Source of the DNA: Microvelia longipes
Taxonomy: Eukaryota > Arthropoda > Insecta > Hemiptera > Veliidae
Direction: 5' to 3'
Length of the DNA: 64,000 nucleotides
Assembly (NCBI GenBank): GCA_018340805.1
Contig: JACMZG010001913.1
Span: 37,879,822-37,943,821, forward strand
A program made the translations under genes and the position numbers. Every line of letters begins with the position of its first letter. The first letter of the stretch is position 1. Shown here in pieces: positions 34,127-44,959 of this stretch. The notes beneath the pieces were generated by a model. The model did not search any database and was not told the DNA's origin. It worked only from the letters and a program-made list of their open reading frames with translations.

Positions 34127-35370
34127 TGGATACTTAAACAGTAAGACTGTCGACTCAAGCGCGGCGGCGGACCTACATTTCAAATGTGTGAGCGTAGCTT
34201 AATTGCCCGCTTTTTAAAATTAACTTTACATACTTTGTACAGTCATACTTTTTACTAACCAAAGCGCTTCGTGCATTTGTCGTCTTTAAACGTTTTATTC
34301 GATTTTTTAAAAATAATCTTATAAAGATGGTCAGCGTTGTCATATTCTGTATAGAAAAAATTCAGAAACTAACAGTAAAAATAATTTTTTTAAACTTCTA
34401 CAGAACGCTTCTGATATCAATAGATATCATTTCATAAATTGATATCAATCTATTAATTTAATCGTTATAATCAGGTAATAATGAGCAATAGTAGCTAAAG
34501 TATCCTCACGCTAGAAGATAGATTTTGCTATTTATTGCAGCCTCAAACAGCCAATTAAAAAAAATGATTTATAATTACATAGACAAGATGCTGCGCAAAA
34601 GTGATTAAACGTTATTACCTAATTAAAACTAATAAATTATTATATAGTTTATAGGTTAGGACACAATAATCAAATTAATAATAAATTATTAAATTTATTC
34701 AATGAAATGTAAACTTATCTGGAATTAGTATCATTTTGAGAAAGATTATTGATAACTTCTTTTTACTATTAGTTTCTGAATTTTTGCAATACAGAACATG
34801 ACAACGGCAAACCATTTTTATTAAATTAAAATAAATATAAATGAAGAGAAGAATATGTTATTATTACAATAAATGTAGCTGTCATAATGAATAGTTGATA
34901 TATAAGGGAGAGTCCATAAGTTGATAAGAGCTTATAAGTTGATTCAATTCGAGGGTTTTTATGAATGAAATGTTTTTTTCATGTTAGGTTATGGACCGGA
35001 ATTGACGTCATTGCAGGAATAAATAGAGGATTTACAATGTTAACCTCGGTATAGGCGGTTAACACGTGATTCCGTCACACGTCATTCATAAAAAAAGTCA
35101 GGTTATAACCTTCGAATGCATTTGGCTAGTTACATCGATTTGTATCAACTTATAAATTTCTACTATCTTGATATAGAAGAGAGTATATGAAATATTGCAA
35201 TGGTGTACATAAATTTAATTTAAAAACATAATCGGCTATTTTTGGAAAGCTACCAGGGTCAGTTCATGAGTTGTCCGCACCGGTCCTCCGCAGCGCTGAT
35301 TACAAGTAGCTTGCGATAATCTAATTCAAACTTACTCTCATTTAAGTTGACCCTCGTGGTCCATCAGATC
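34127..35370 (+). repeat. Dispersed repeat R, copy 2, interrupted by a family T element
   Basis: Same start (GATACTTAAACAGTAAGACT) and end (ATGAGTTGTCCGCACC..AGTAGCTTGCGATAATC) as 27308-28080, but lengthened by an insertion at about 34905-35190. Confidence 0.65.
34921..35181. mobile_element. Small TIR element (family T), copy 2
   Basis: TTATAAGTTGATTCAATTCGA ... TGTATCAACTTATAAATTTC, with inner GACCGGAATTGACGTCAT and GGTATAGGCGGTTAACACGT in inverse order to copy 1. It is inserted inside repeat R. Confidence 0.65.
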
Positions 35371-36327
35371 GAGGTTAGTTTTCGTGTGTCGTGGATAAAC
35401 GTCATTGGTTGTGGACATTTCTAATCTATTTTGAGTATAGGCTGTGTTCGCGGCTACATATGGTGTTTCATTAGTTACCATAACGAGTGACATATTGGCA
35501 AGTAGCTAGTTTTTTAACACGCTCAATTTATCAACAGCAGAAACTTAAAGCGAGTATACATGAAAATTAAAAAAAAAAAAAAACTTTGCATTAAAAATTT
35601 CACCAGAGAAAAGTTGACACTTTGCAAAGGCCTTGATAAAGAGTAATATGAGTAAAGAGCTGGACACCTGAGGTCTAACAAACAATAATATTACTGAAGA
35701 GTTATTTACTCAGATGTTAGCCCTAAAAAGAAGTAACTCGGAAAGAGATCACTTTGAGTATAAAGTAAAATATAGAAAGAATATAGTAAATATAGAAAAT
35801 TTAGAATATAGAAATATAGTAAATATAGAAAGGCCTCCATCTCCGAAATTTATCCAAAAATGCTCTACGTGCCATTTTTATCGTAGGTATCCATGAAAAG
35901 TATTGTGTTTGCAAAAAAATCCGAAACCGGGATGTCACCGGAATTATCCGTTTCAGGTGTTTTTAAGACCTTCTAATTGGTTTTCACAAAGTAGCCTGTC
36001 TGTATGTGTGTGTTTGTTATTTATAACAGATTATATAAGATTTGAAACTTTGTAAAAAATCACTCTGTAGGTGTAATTGTGCTGTACGGAAAATATTTTT
36101 ATGACGTCATTAACCCGCAATAATGGGACAACAATACTTTCGAAAAATCATAAAACGCGAAAAAATGATGCAATCTGTTTGCAATTTGGTATGCATATAG
36201 TTATGTATTAGACTTATATATGTGTAAGGTTTCATCTCATCAGTTCATTTTTTATAAAATGACTTGTGTAGTTATTTTAAAAGTTTAAAAGTTTTAAAAA
36301 GTTTCTTTTTGTGGACTTAAAATATAT

Positions 36328-36655
36328 AAATAAAAACAGGTTAATTACACAAAAGTCCTTTATTGTTTAATATATAATCACTAAGCTTTCGACTAAAAAT
36401 TAGTCATCATCAGAGTTTAAAAAAAATATAAAATAAAAATACAATTGTACAAACTACTTCATATTGCACCTTGGTTTGGTTTGGTAAGCTATGTTTAAAC
36501 CAAACCATACCAAGGTGCAATATGAAGTAGTTTGTAAAATTGTATTTTTATTTTATATTTTTTTAAACTCTGATGATGACAAATTGTTTGCCGAAAGCTT
36601 AGTGATTATATATTAAACAATAAAGGACTTTTGTGTAATTAACCTGTTTTTATTT
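36328..36655. mobile_element. Fold-back element HH2 with hammerhead arms and 12-bp TSD
   Basis: Arms of ~155 bp (36328-36486 and 36497-36655) around an AAACCAAACC-rich centre. The whole insert spans 36296-36652, with direct repeats TTTAAAAGTTTT at 36284-36295 and 36653-36664 and a 32-bp one-sided tail on the left (36296-36327). It is inserted into a 5S-core repeat. Confidence 0.85.
36380..36416 (-). ncRNA. Hammerhead ribozyme core, HH2 left arm
   Basis: On the minus strand: ACT, CTGATGA, T, helix II GACTAA-TTT-TTAGTC (perfect), GAAA, helix III AGCT (self-complementary), T, AGT. Helix I is ACT/AGT with cleavage expected after the T. The right arm (36567-36603, + strand) has the same core but a helix II with one mismatch (GACAAA/TTTGCC). 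Confidence 0.72.
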
Positions 36656-37660
36656 AAAAGTTTTGTTGGATGATCAAAGTTCAGCAGCATTGGGCGTGGT
36701 CAGTGCCTGGAAGGATGACCGCTGGGAATGAATCATATGTATTTACTATCTGAGGACGAGCGAAGCGAGTCCGAAGAGGTGTTGCAATATTAATTTAGAG
36801 ACTGAAAGCGAATCTGAAGCGGGGAGGATGAGCGTAGTGAATCCGATGTGACGAGGAAAAGTTCCGAGGTACCCCGTACCTGATTATTATAGTTGTAACG
36901 ACAATTTGTGAATTTTTCACTTCTATTTATACTTTTAACATAGTCGTAGTTCTAGTTGTTAATAGAATTAAATATAATTGAATTGTAAAGTTTATAGAAC
37001 TACCAAAATTATAATTAATTATAATTATTTCACCAACGTAGAGATCATTTGAAGCAAAACCTTGTATTTTTTAATAAAATATTTTAATGGTAGTTGGGGA
37101 TGTTTTCAGTCTACCAAAACTACATCTGTGATGTGGTTCACATAATGTACAAATAAATATAAATATAATGCAAATGTATAAATAATATAAATTGGAAAGA
37201 TTTATAGATTAATTTAAAAAAGTATATGTTATGTGAAATTGAATTGATATGTTGGCATCGGTGCCACAGTCAAACGGGAGGTAGTCAACCAATGCGATAA
37301 AGTTGACCGAAAAATGCTTTTTCTTAATAATTAATTTATTATAAATAAAAAAACAAAAAAAAGCTACTTAGTTTTAATTACCAATTTAATTTTTCTGCTA
37401 TTCATCTCCCCCTCCCAAAAAAAAACAAAAACTTTTTCAACAATTTTTAATATTTATTTTTATATTTTCTTAAAATTATTTAATTTTATATTTTTACTTT
37501 ACTTATAATTTTAATACTCATAGTTTTTAATTAAATTATGAAAAGCGATTGTTTTTATTCCACCCCCAAGCATGCTAGAGAAAAAATGTTAGCCCTTTAA
37601 ATAATAATACTTTTCTAGTTCTACTTAATTGCATAAAAGGGACTTCGAATCCTTCTTTGT

Positions 37661-37992
37661 CATAGAGATATATACTAGAGGGGGCATAGCCTATCTCAAT
37701 ACATTGAGATTCCTGAAACATCTTTTTGGAGCTCTCAAGGGATCTTTGTAATCTTAATGAAACCTCCTTCAAGAGTGAGTTAAGGTTATAATAAATCAAT
37801 TGTTTTCGGCTTCCCGTACATTGTTTGTGTTTTGATTTGTAATTTAACGTTCTACTATATAGGTTATAATAGTTGTTAAGTTGTAATTTGGTAGTAATTA
37901 TTTGGTTATATTTACAAGCGAAGATGATCAGGTTACTTTTGGATGTTTAATAATTTAACCTATAGGACCCCTCTAGTAATAATATCTCTATG
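37661..37992. mobile_element. MITE family M, intact copy with 8-bp TSD (left arm)
   Basis: 332 bp from CATAGAGATATATACTAGAG to ...AATAATATCTCTATG, flanked by TTCTTTGT on both sides (37653-37660, 37993-38000). Confidence 0.9.
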
Positions 37993-38032
37993 TTCTTTGT
38001 CGCTTCTCGGCTACATTATTGTTGTTTTGTAT

Positions 38033-38331
38033 CATAGAGATATATTGCTAGAAAGGGCATAGCTTATCTCAATACGTTGAAAGGCCTGAAACATTTTTTG
38101 GGACTCTCAGGGGCTCCGTGTAACCTCATTGAAACCTCCTCTAAGAGTGAAATAAGGTTATAATAAATTAATTCTTGACGGCTTTTCGCACATTGTTTGT
38201 GTTTTATTTTGTATTAAAAACGTTCATTTATAAAAGTCACTGCGTTTTTGTTCTGTTCATTTGATTAATAATAATCAAAGGAGTTCAGGTTACTTTTCTT
38301 GATGTTTCAAAATTCAACCAGGAGTAAGATA
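38033..38331. mobile_element. MITE family M, right-truncated copy (left arm)
   Basis: Starts CATAGAGATATATTGCTAGA and stops at ...AAAATTCAACCA, where another repeat (CAGTGGCGTAGCCAGGATTT) begins. Confidence 0.8.
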
Positions 38332-38340
38332 CACGGATAC

Positions 38341-38396
38341 AGTGGCGTAGCCAGGATTTAATTTCGGGAGGGGCTGAATGTTAAAAATTGTATATG

Positions 38397-38455
<59 letters not shown>

Positions 38456-38456
38456 T
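38341..38456. mobile_element. hAT-like terminus plus (TA)n
   Basis: CAGTGGCGTAGCCAGGATTT at 38341 is a terminus type common in hAT elements. The (TA)n tract follows at 38398-38456. The mirror copy is at about 39677-39820. Confidence 0.5.
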
Positions 38457-38477
38457 ATAGCGAGAAATGTATATATA

Positions 38478-39679
38478 CAGGGTGTTTCATATAAAGTGTC
38501 CACCAGAAAATGAGGTGATAGTACTCCTCAAAAGGAACAAAAAATGTCCTATAATATAAACCCCGATCTCCAACCGTTTTCCCACAAGGTCAAATTTAAT
38601 ATTTCAAAAAAATATTTGGCCTCACATCATAAAATTGTTAATAGGGATTTAACTATTCAAGCTAGAAAGACGAAATTGGTATCATTAGAAAGCTGAGTAA
38701 ATTTCCTAAAGGACAAACTACTAACCATGTCAAATATTTTGGAACTACTGCCCAAAATTTTGCATGAAACATGATTTTTTTAAAAAATGAATTTTATGGA
38801 ATTTTTGTAGTAGGGCATTGGAGGAAGTAAGAGATGAGGAAAAGTTCAGCCAAGAACGGAAAAAACTTCTCTTATGACTGACCTTTAAGAAAATGTAAAT
38901 ATTTTTATACATTCAATAGTCAAAAATGTAAGCTATTGTTGCTAGAAGTTGCAAAAACTGATATGTTTTTGGTATTTTTGCATATGTCTACAATGTTAAT
39001 AACATGGTACATAAAATAATTAAAAATCTCAAAAGCAAGGGAAAAGAGTGGTTTTAGAGAAAAATGTGTAAGAATAAAATAGGTTTATTTTACCTTCTAT
39101 TCTAGAGTCTAAAAATCTTATTATTAAATTATTTTCGAAAATAAAATATTTTATTAAAATAACACATTATTTTCACTTTTATACGACAAAAATGATCAGT
39201 TTTTGCAACTTCTAGCAACAATAGCTTACATTTTTGACTATTGAATGTATAAAAATATTTACATTTTCTTAAAGGTCAGTCATAAGAGAAGTTTTTTCCG
39301 TTCTTGGCTGAACTTTTCCTCATCTCTTACTTCCTCCAATGCCCTACTACAAAAATTCCATAAAATTCATTTTTTAAAAAAATCATGTTTCATGCAAAAT
39401 TTTGGGCAGTAGTTCCAAAATATTTGACATGGTTAGTAGTTTGTCCTTTAGGAAATTTACTCAGCTTTTCTAATGATACCAATTTCGTCTTTCTAGCTTG
39501 AATAGTTAAATCCCTGATTAACAATTTTATGATGTGAGGCCAAATATTTTTTGAAATATTAAATTTGACCTTGTGGAAAACGGTTGGAGATCGGGGTTTA
39601 TATTATAGGACATTTTTTGTTCCTTTTGAGGAGTACTATCACCTCATTTTCTGGTGGACACTTTATATGAAACACCCTG
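38478..39679. mobile_element. Inner 1.2-kb fold-back transposon, TIRs ~485 bp
   Basis: Begins CAGGGTGTTTCATATAAAGT and ends with its exact reverse complement, in a TA-repeat target. The arms (38478-38964, 39196-39679) look nearly perfect; the ~230-bp centre is AT-rich and non-coding. The CAGGGTG terminus after TA suggests a Tc1/mariner-type or related non-autonomous element. A third single arm is at 41328-41624. Confidence 0.82.
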
Positions 39680-39690
39680 TATATATATAT

Positions 39691-39757
<67 letters not shown>

Positions 39758-39840
39758 TTACATATACAATTTTTAACATTCAGCCCCTCCCGAAATTAAA
39801 TCCTGGCTACGCCACTGTATCCGTGTATCTTACTCCTGGT

Positions 39841-40124
39841 TGAATTTTGAAACATCAAGAAAAGTAACCTGAACTCCTTTGATTATTATTAATCAAATGA
39901 ACAGAACAAAAACGCAGTGACTTTTATAAATGAACGTTTTTAATACAAAATAAAACACAAACAATGTGCGAAAAGCCGTCAAGAATTAATTTATTATAAC
40001 CTTATTTCACTCTTAGAGGAGGTTTCAATGAGGTTACACGGAGCCCCTGAGAGTCCCAAAAAATGTTTCAGGCCTTTCAACGTATTGAGATAAGCTATGC
40101 CCTTTCTAGCAATATATCTCTATG
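39841..40124. mobile_element. MITE family M truncated copy (right arm mirror)
   Basis: Reverse complement of the copy at 38033-38331, ending ...AATATATCTCTATG at 40124. Confidence 0.8.
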
Positions 40125-40164
40125 ATACAAAACAACAATAATGTAGCCGAGAAGCGACAAAGAA

Positions 40165-40496
40165 CATAGAGATATTATTACTAGAGGGGTCCTATAGGTT
40201 AAATTATTAAACATCCAAAAGTAACCTGATCATCTTCGCTTGTAAATATAACCAAATAATTACTACCAAATTACAACTTAACAACTATTATAACCTATAT
40301 AGTAGAACGTTAAATTACAAATCAAAACACAAACAATGTACGGGAAGCCGAAAACAATTGATTTATTATAACCTTAACTCACTCTTGAAGGAGGTTTCAT
40401 TAAGATTACAAAGATCCCTTGAGAGCTCCAAAAAGATGTTTCAGGAATCTCAATGTATTGAGATAGGCTATGCCCCCTCTAGTATATATCTCTATG
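40165..40496. mobile_element. MITE family M intact copy (right arm mirror)
   Basis: Reverse complement of 37661-37992, flanked by ACAAAGAA on both sides (40157-40164, 40497-40504). Confidence 0.9.
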
Positions 40497-41327
40497 ACAA
40501 AGAAGGATTCGAAGTCCCTTTTATGCAATTAAGTAGAACTAGAAAAGTATTATTATTTAAAGGGCTAACATTTTTTCTCTAGCATGCTTGGGGGTGGAAT
40601 AAAAACAATCGCTTTTCATAATTTAATTAAAAACTATGAGTATTAAAATTATAATAAAGTAAAAATATAAAAATTAAATAATTTTAAGAATAATATAAAA
40701 TAAATATAAAATTGTTGAAAAAGTTTTTGTTTTTTTTTGGGAGGGGGAGATGAATAGCAGAAAAATTAAATTGGTAATTAAAACTAAGTAGCTTTTTTTG
40801 TTTTTTATTTATAATACATTAACTTTAAAGTTTGTTGCCAAAGAAAATCGGTTCCAATTTATCATTTTTATACATTTGCACATATACTTTACTTTTAAAT
40901 TTTCTATAAAATCTTTCCAATTTATATTTATTTATACATTTGCATTATATTTATATTTATTTGTACATTATGTGAACCACATCACAGATGTAGTTTTGGT
41001 AGACTGAAAACATCCCCAACTACCATTAAAATATTTTATTAAAAAATACAAGGTTTTGCTTCAAATGATCTCTACGTTGGTGAAATAATTATAATTAATT
41101 ATAATTTGGTAGTTCTATAACTTTACAATTCAATTATATTTAATTCTATTAACAACTAGAAACTACGACTATGTTAAAAGTATAAATAGAAGTGAAAAAT
41201 TCACAAATTGTCGTTACAACTATAATAATCAGGTACGGGGTACCTCGGAACTTTTCCTCGTCACATCGGATTCACTACGCTCATCCTCCCCGCTTCAGAT
41301 TCGCTTTCAGTCTCTAAATTAATATAA

Positions 41328-41782
<455 letters not shown>

Positions 41783-41816
41783 AAAGGAAAAAGGAAAATA
41801 CTAAAAGTATAACAAA

Positions 41817-42027
41817 ACAATCTTTTATAATGATAATAACTTACAGGAGTGAAGCGAAGAGATTTAGAGGGGTTTTGAGAATTTTCGACATAATATGTCT
41901 TCTTCGGTCAGGTAAGATTGGGTAGTCCCGAGTGACCCCCGAGTGAAGAAGACATATGTCGAAAAATTCTCAAAACCCCTCTAAATCTCTTCGCTTCTCC
42001 TCCTGTAAGTTATTATTATTATAAAAG

Positions 42028-42032
<5 letters not shown>
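41817..42032. mobile_element. Fold-back element HH3 with degraded hammerhead arms
   Basis: Arms of ~90 bp (ACAATCTTTTATAATGATAA, ACTTACAGG..GAAGCGAAGAGATTTAGAGG, and their inverse) flank a ~35-bp centre. Both ends abut (TA)n. Confidence 0.78.
41943..41969 (+). ncRNA. Degraded hammerhead-like core, HH3 right arm
   Basis: GTGAAGA (C3 changed to G), A, helix II GACATATGTC, GAAA, AATT, C. The left arm on the minus strand (about 41883-41912) reads CCGAAGA with helix II GACATA/TATGTC, GAAA, ATT, C and helix I TGA/TCA. Each arm has a different core lesion, so the ancestral sequence was probably CTGAAGA. Likely inactive. Confidence 0.45.

Positions 42033-42120
<88 letters not shown>
42031..42120. 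repeat. (TA)n microsatellite
   Basis: About 88 bp of perfect TA. Confidence 0.95.
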
Positions 42121-42123
<3 letters not shown>

Positions 42124-42319
42124 TATATTGTTCAATGTTTTCAAATTATTTTTATATCCTTCAGTTTCATTGTTATATTTTATATATTATGATATTTATA
42201 TTATAAGTTTATAGTTAAAAAATAATGTTATGTAATTTATTATTTTTATATTTTTTTATAGGTTTTATTTTTTTCACACATTTATTGCGGGTTTAGGTTA
42301 TGTAAAATTAATTAGGTTA

Positions 42320-42885
42320 TGTAATACTAGAGAGGCCCTCTAGTAATATGTAGAGATATATTACTAGAGAAGCCCTCTAGTAATATGTAGAGACATATTA
42401 CTAGAGAGGCCCTCTAGTAATATAGATATAGAGGCCCTCTAGTAATACATATTACTAGAGAAGCCCTCTAGAATATGTAGAGATATATACTAGAGAAGCC
42501 CTCTAGTAATATGTAGAACATATTACTAGAGAAGCCCTCTAGTAATATGTAGAGAGAGAAGCCCTCTAGTAATATGTAGAGATATATTACTAGAGAAGCC
42601 CTCTAGTAATATGTAGAGACATATTACTAGAGAAGCCCTCTAGTAATATGTAGAGACATATTACTAGAGAAGCCCTCTTTGGTAATATGTAGAGATATAT
42701 TACTAGAGAGGCCCTCTAGTAATATGTATAGAGATATATTACTAGAGAGGCCCTCTAGTTACGTAGGGATATAATACTAGAGAGGTTCTCAATAATATAT
42801 AAAGATAAATAACAAAAGAGATTCTCTAGTAAAATATAGGCACATAGTACTACAGAGGTCCTTTAGTACTATATCCCTATTTTTC
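42320..42885. repeat. Short satellite made from the family M MITE terminus
   Basis: About 14 units of roughly 37-40 bp. The unit reads CTAGTAATATGTAGAGATAT and ATTACTAGAGARGCCCT. Each unit is itself palindromic (ATTACTAGAG..CTCTAGTAAT) and equals two family M termini head to head. Units decay toward 42780-42885. Confidence 0.85.
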
Positions 42886-43186
42886 GCATCATTTGTTCTC
42901 ACATAACCGTTGGTCTTAAGTAATACGCCTTGCCTCTTTTTCTGGCAAAAAAGACTCCGGTTCACTGTGGCATAAATGTTTTGTCAGCCATTGTGGCCAT
43001 ATAAGCAATTAATTTCGGTCCTGCAGGTCCAGGATTCGCAACCTGGTTATTGCTCTTAGTCAAGGCAGTAGTTACTTAGATGAACCCCACATATAAAACA
43101 ATTTAATTCCTTTATTTATAATACTTATGATTTAATCTAATTTTTTGATTAATTTATTAATGTTCCGTTATAACTGTCTGTATACA

Positions 43187-43189
<3 letters not shown>

Positions 43190-43266
<77 letters not shown>
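43190..43266. repeat. (TA)n microsatellite
   Basis: About 75 bp of TA with two phase breaks. Confidence 0.95.
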
Positions 43267-43267
<1 letters not shown>

Positions 43268-43269
43268 GA

Positions 43270-44390
43270 TTTTGAATGATTTTATATTTATTTATTTATA
43301 TATATTATATTATATAATAATATATATAAGCGTAATTTTTTAATGAAAATTTGTTAAAAATGCTTTACAAATAAAAATTAAATTTATAATTTTATATAAT
43401 TAAATCATAAAAATTACTCTTTATTTTTCAATAATAAATATTACTACCGAGGAAAGGAATTATTTTTTGTAAAATAATTAAAAGTCGGAGAATAAAGATT
43501 TTAACCAACCTTCTTCAATAAAACTACGCACTCCATTCAATTAACAAAAATAATTTAAAAGGTTTTACTTTTAGTTGGTTCACAATAGAAAGGTTATTAT
43601 CATAAAACTTCCATCTTATCACCTTGGTGTCTGAGTAATTTATATTCAAGATTTCTTAGGAGTTAAAATTATACTTATTATATGTTGATTTAATGTATAC
43701 TGTCCCTAAAGTGTAATTTTTTTTAAAGGCCTAAAGTGTAACGTCGAGCCTCTTTAAATAAATAAAAAAATAAAAATAAAGAACTGTAACAAAGCTTTTA
43801 TTTAAGTACGAGTAATAAGGAAGCAAAGTGAAAAGTATTAAAAAATCTCTTCTCTGGGAGAAGACACGATGCTTCCGCCGTACTATCAAAACTAGCGCTA
43901 CTAGTTGGGGTTTGACACTTTAGTAAGCAGATTATAGATCGGGGTATAAGGATAAGAAGTAAATTAATTTATGATTATTAATTGTACAAGCCAAATAATG
44001 GATACAACAAGTCTATAACAATATAACCAGCAATAGAAATAGTAAAAACAATTAAATCTAGAATGACTAGGGCTAAGGGGAATAGTAATCTTTTAAGGAG
44101 TAAAGAGCTAGGGAAGCAAGATATAATTGTAGGTGGGAGGAGAAACATCTGTGGGACTCTATAGATTTGATAAATCTATAGAGTAAAAAAGGTAATTATT
44201 ATAAAGAGATATTGAGAGATTGTAAGAAGCCTGTTTGAATTGAGTTTTACGGCAGGAAGGGGGATAAAGGTTATGTTTATGTCTGGTGTTGATACTATAG
44301 ATGTCAGTGTGGAAAATGAATTTTTCAGGAAACTGTCTGATAGATTAGCAGGATTTTACAATAAGAATAGAAGGTAAAGTTAAAATTGTA
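43270..44390. other. AT-rich spacer, no gene supported
   Basis: No recognisable frame or shared repeat. A short hairpin array (TATACTTATCTTACGATGTA and inverse) lies at 44405-44485. Confidence 0.4.
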
Positions 44391-44509
44391 TTTTTAATAA
44401 AACTGTAGTATAAGATAAGTATACGATGTATACTTATCTTACGATGTATACTACATCTTATACGAAAGTATAAGATGTAGTAAAAATAGTAGTAAAAGGC
44501 TTTATAATG

Positions 44510-44950
44510 TCGATTCCTTATCATTATCAAAATTACTTTTAAATGATTGTCTCTCCACTGTAAACTACTTCCTTATCATCATCAAACTTACTTTTAAATT
44601 ATTGTCCCTCCACTATACTCTACTTCCTTTTCATCATCAAACTTACTTTTAAATTATTGTCCCTCCACTATACTCTACTTCCTTATCATTATCAAACTTA
44701 CTTTTAAATGATTGTCCCTCCTAGTGGAGGGACAATCAAAGGAAGGACAATGAAAAGGAAGTAGAGTATAGTTACTCTACTTCTTTTTCATCATCAAACT
44801 TACTTTTAAATTATTGTCCCTCCACTATACTCTACTTCCTTTTCATCATCAAACTTACTTTTAAATTATTGTCCCTCCACTATACTCTACTTCCTTATCA
44901 TCAAACTTACTTTTAAATTATTGCCCCTCCACTATACTCTACTTCATATC
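44510..44950. repeat. ~56-bp minisatellite with an inverted internal unit
   Basis: About seven units of AAACTTACTTTTAAATTATT GTCCCTCCACTATACTCTAC TTCCTTWTCATCATC. At about 44722-44775 there is an inverted unit (GGAGGGACAATC..GGAAGTAGAGTATAG), so the array can form a cruciform. Confidence 0.88.
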
Positions 44951-44959
44951 ACCAAGCTT

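Larger units (their letters stand above)
35890..36880 (+). repeat. 5S-core dispersed repeat, copy 4, split by a hammerhead element
   Basis: GAAACCGGGATGTCACCGGA ... TTTGTTATTTATAACAG ... interrupted at 36296-36652, then the 5S-like core at 36676-36729 (GTTCAGCAGCATTGGGCGTG, GTCAGTGCCTGGAAGGATGA, CCGCTGGGAAT) and the GTACCCCGTACC end. This is the best preserved 5S-like core in the window. Confidence 0.8.
36787..41325. repeat. Giant 4.5-kb palindrome
   Basis: The left arm (36787 to about 38964) is repeated in inverted orientation from about 39196 to 41325, with a ~230-bp single-copy spacer. The arms look almost identical except for a diverged block (37165-37330 versus about 40808-40965). They contain part of a 5S-core repeat, two family M MITEs, a hAT-like terminus, (TA)n tracts and one half each of the inner fold-back at 38478-39679. 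The identical small frames at 37575-37799 (-) and 40358-40582 (+) are a consequence of the palindrome. Confidence 0.92.

Noticed and set aside
37575..37799. 74-aa frame present twice, at 37575 (-) and 40358 (+)
   Set aside because: The duplication comes from the palindrome; the frame covers a MITE terminus and is not protein-like.
42320..42885. CRISPR-like array of ~37-bp repeats
   Set aside because: There are no unique spacers; units are contiguous, palindromic and match MITE ends, and the host is eukaryotic.
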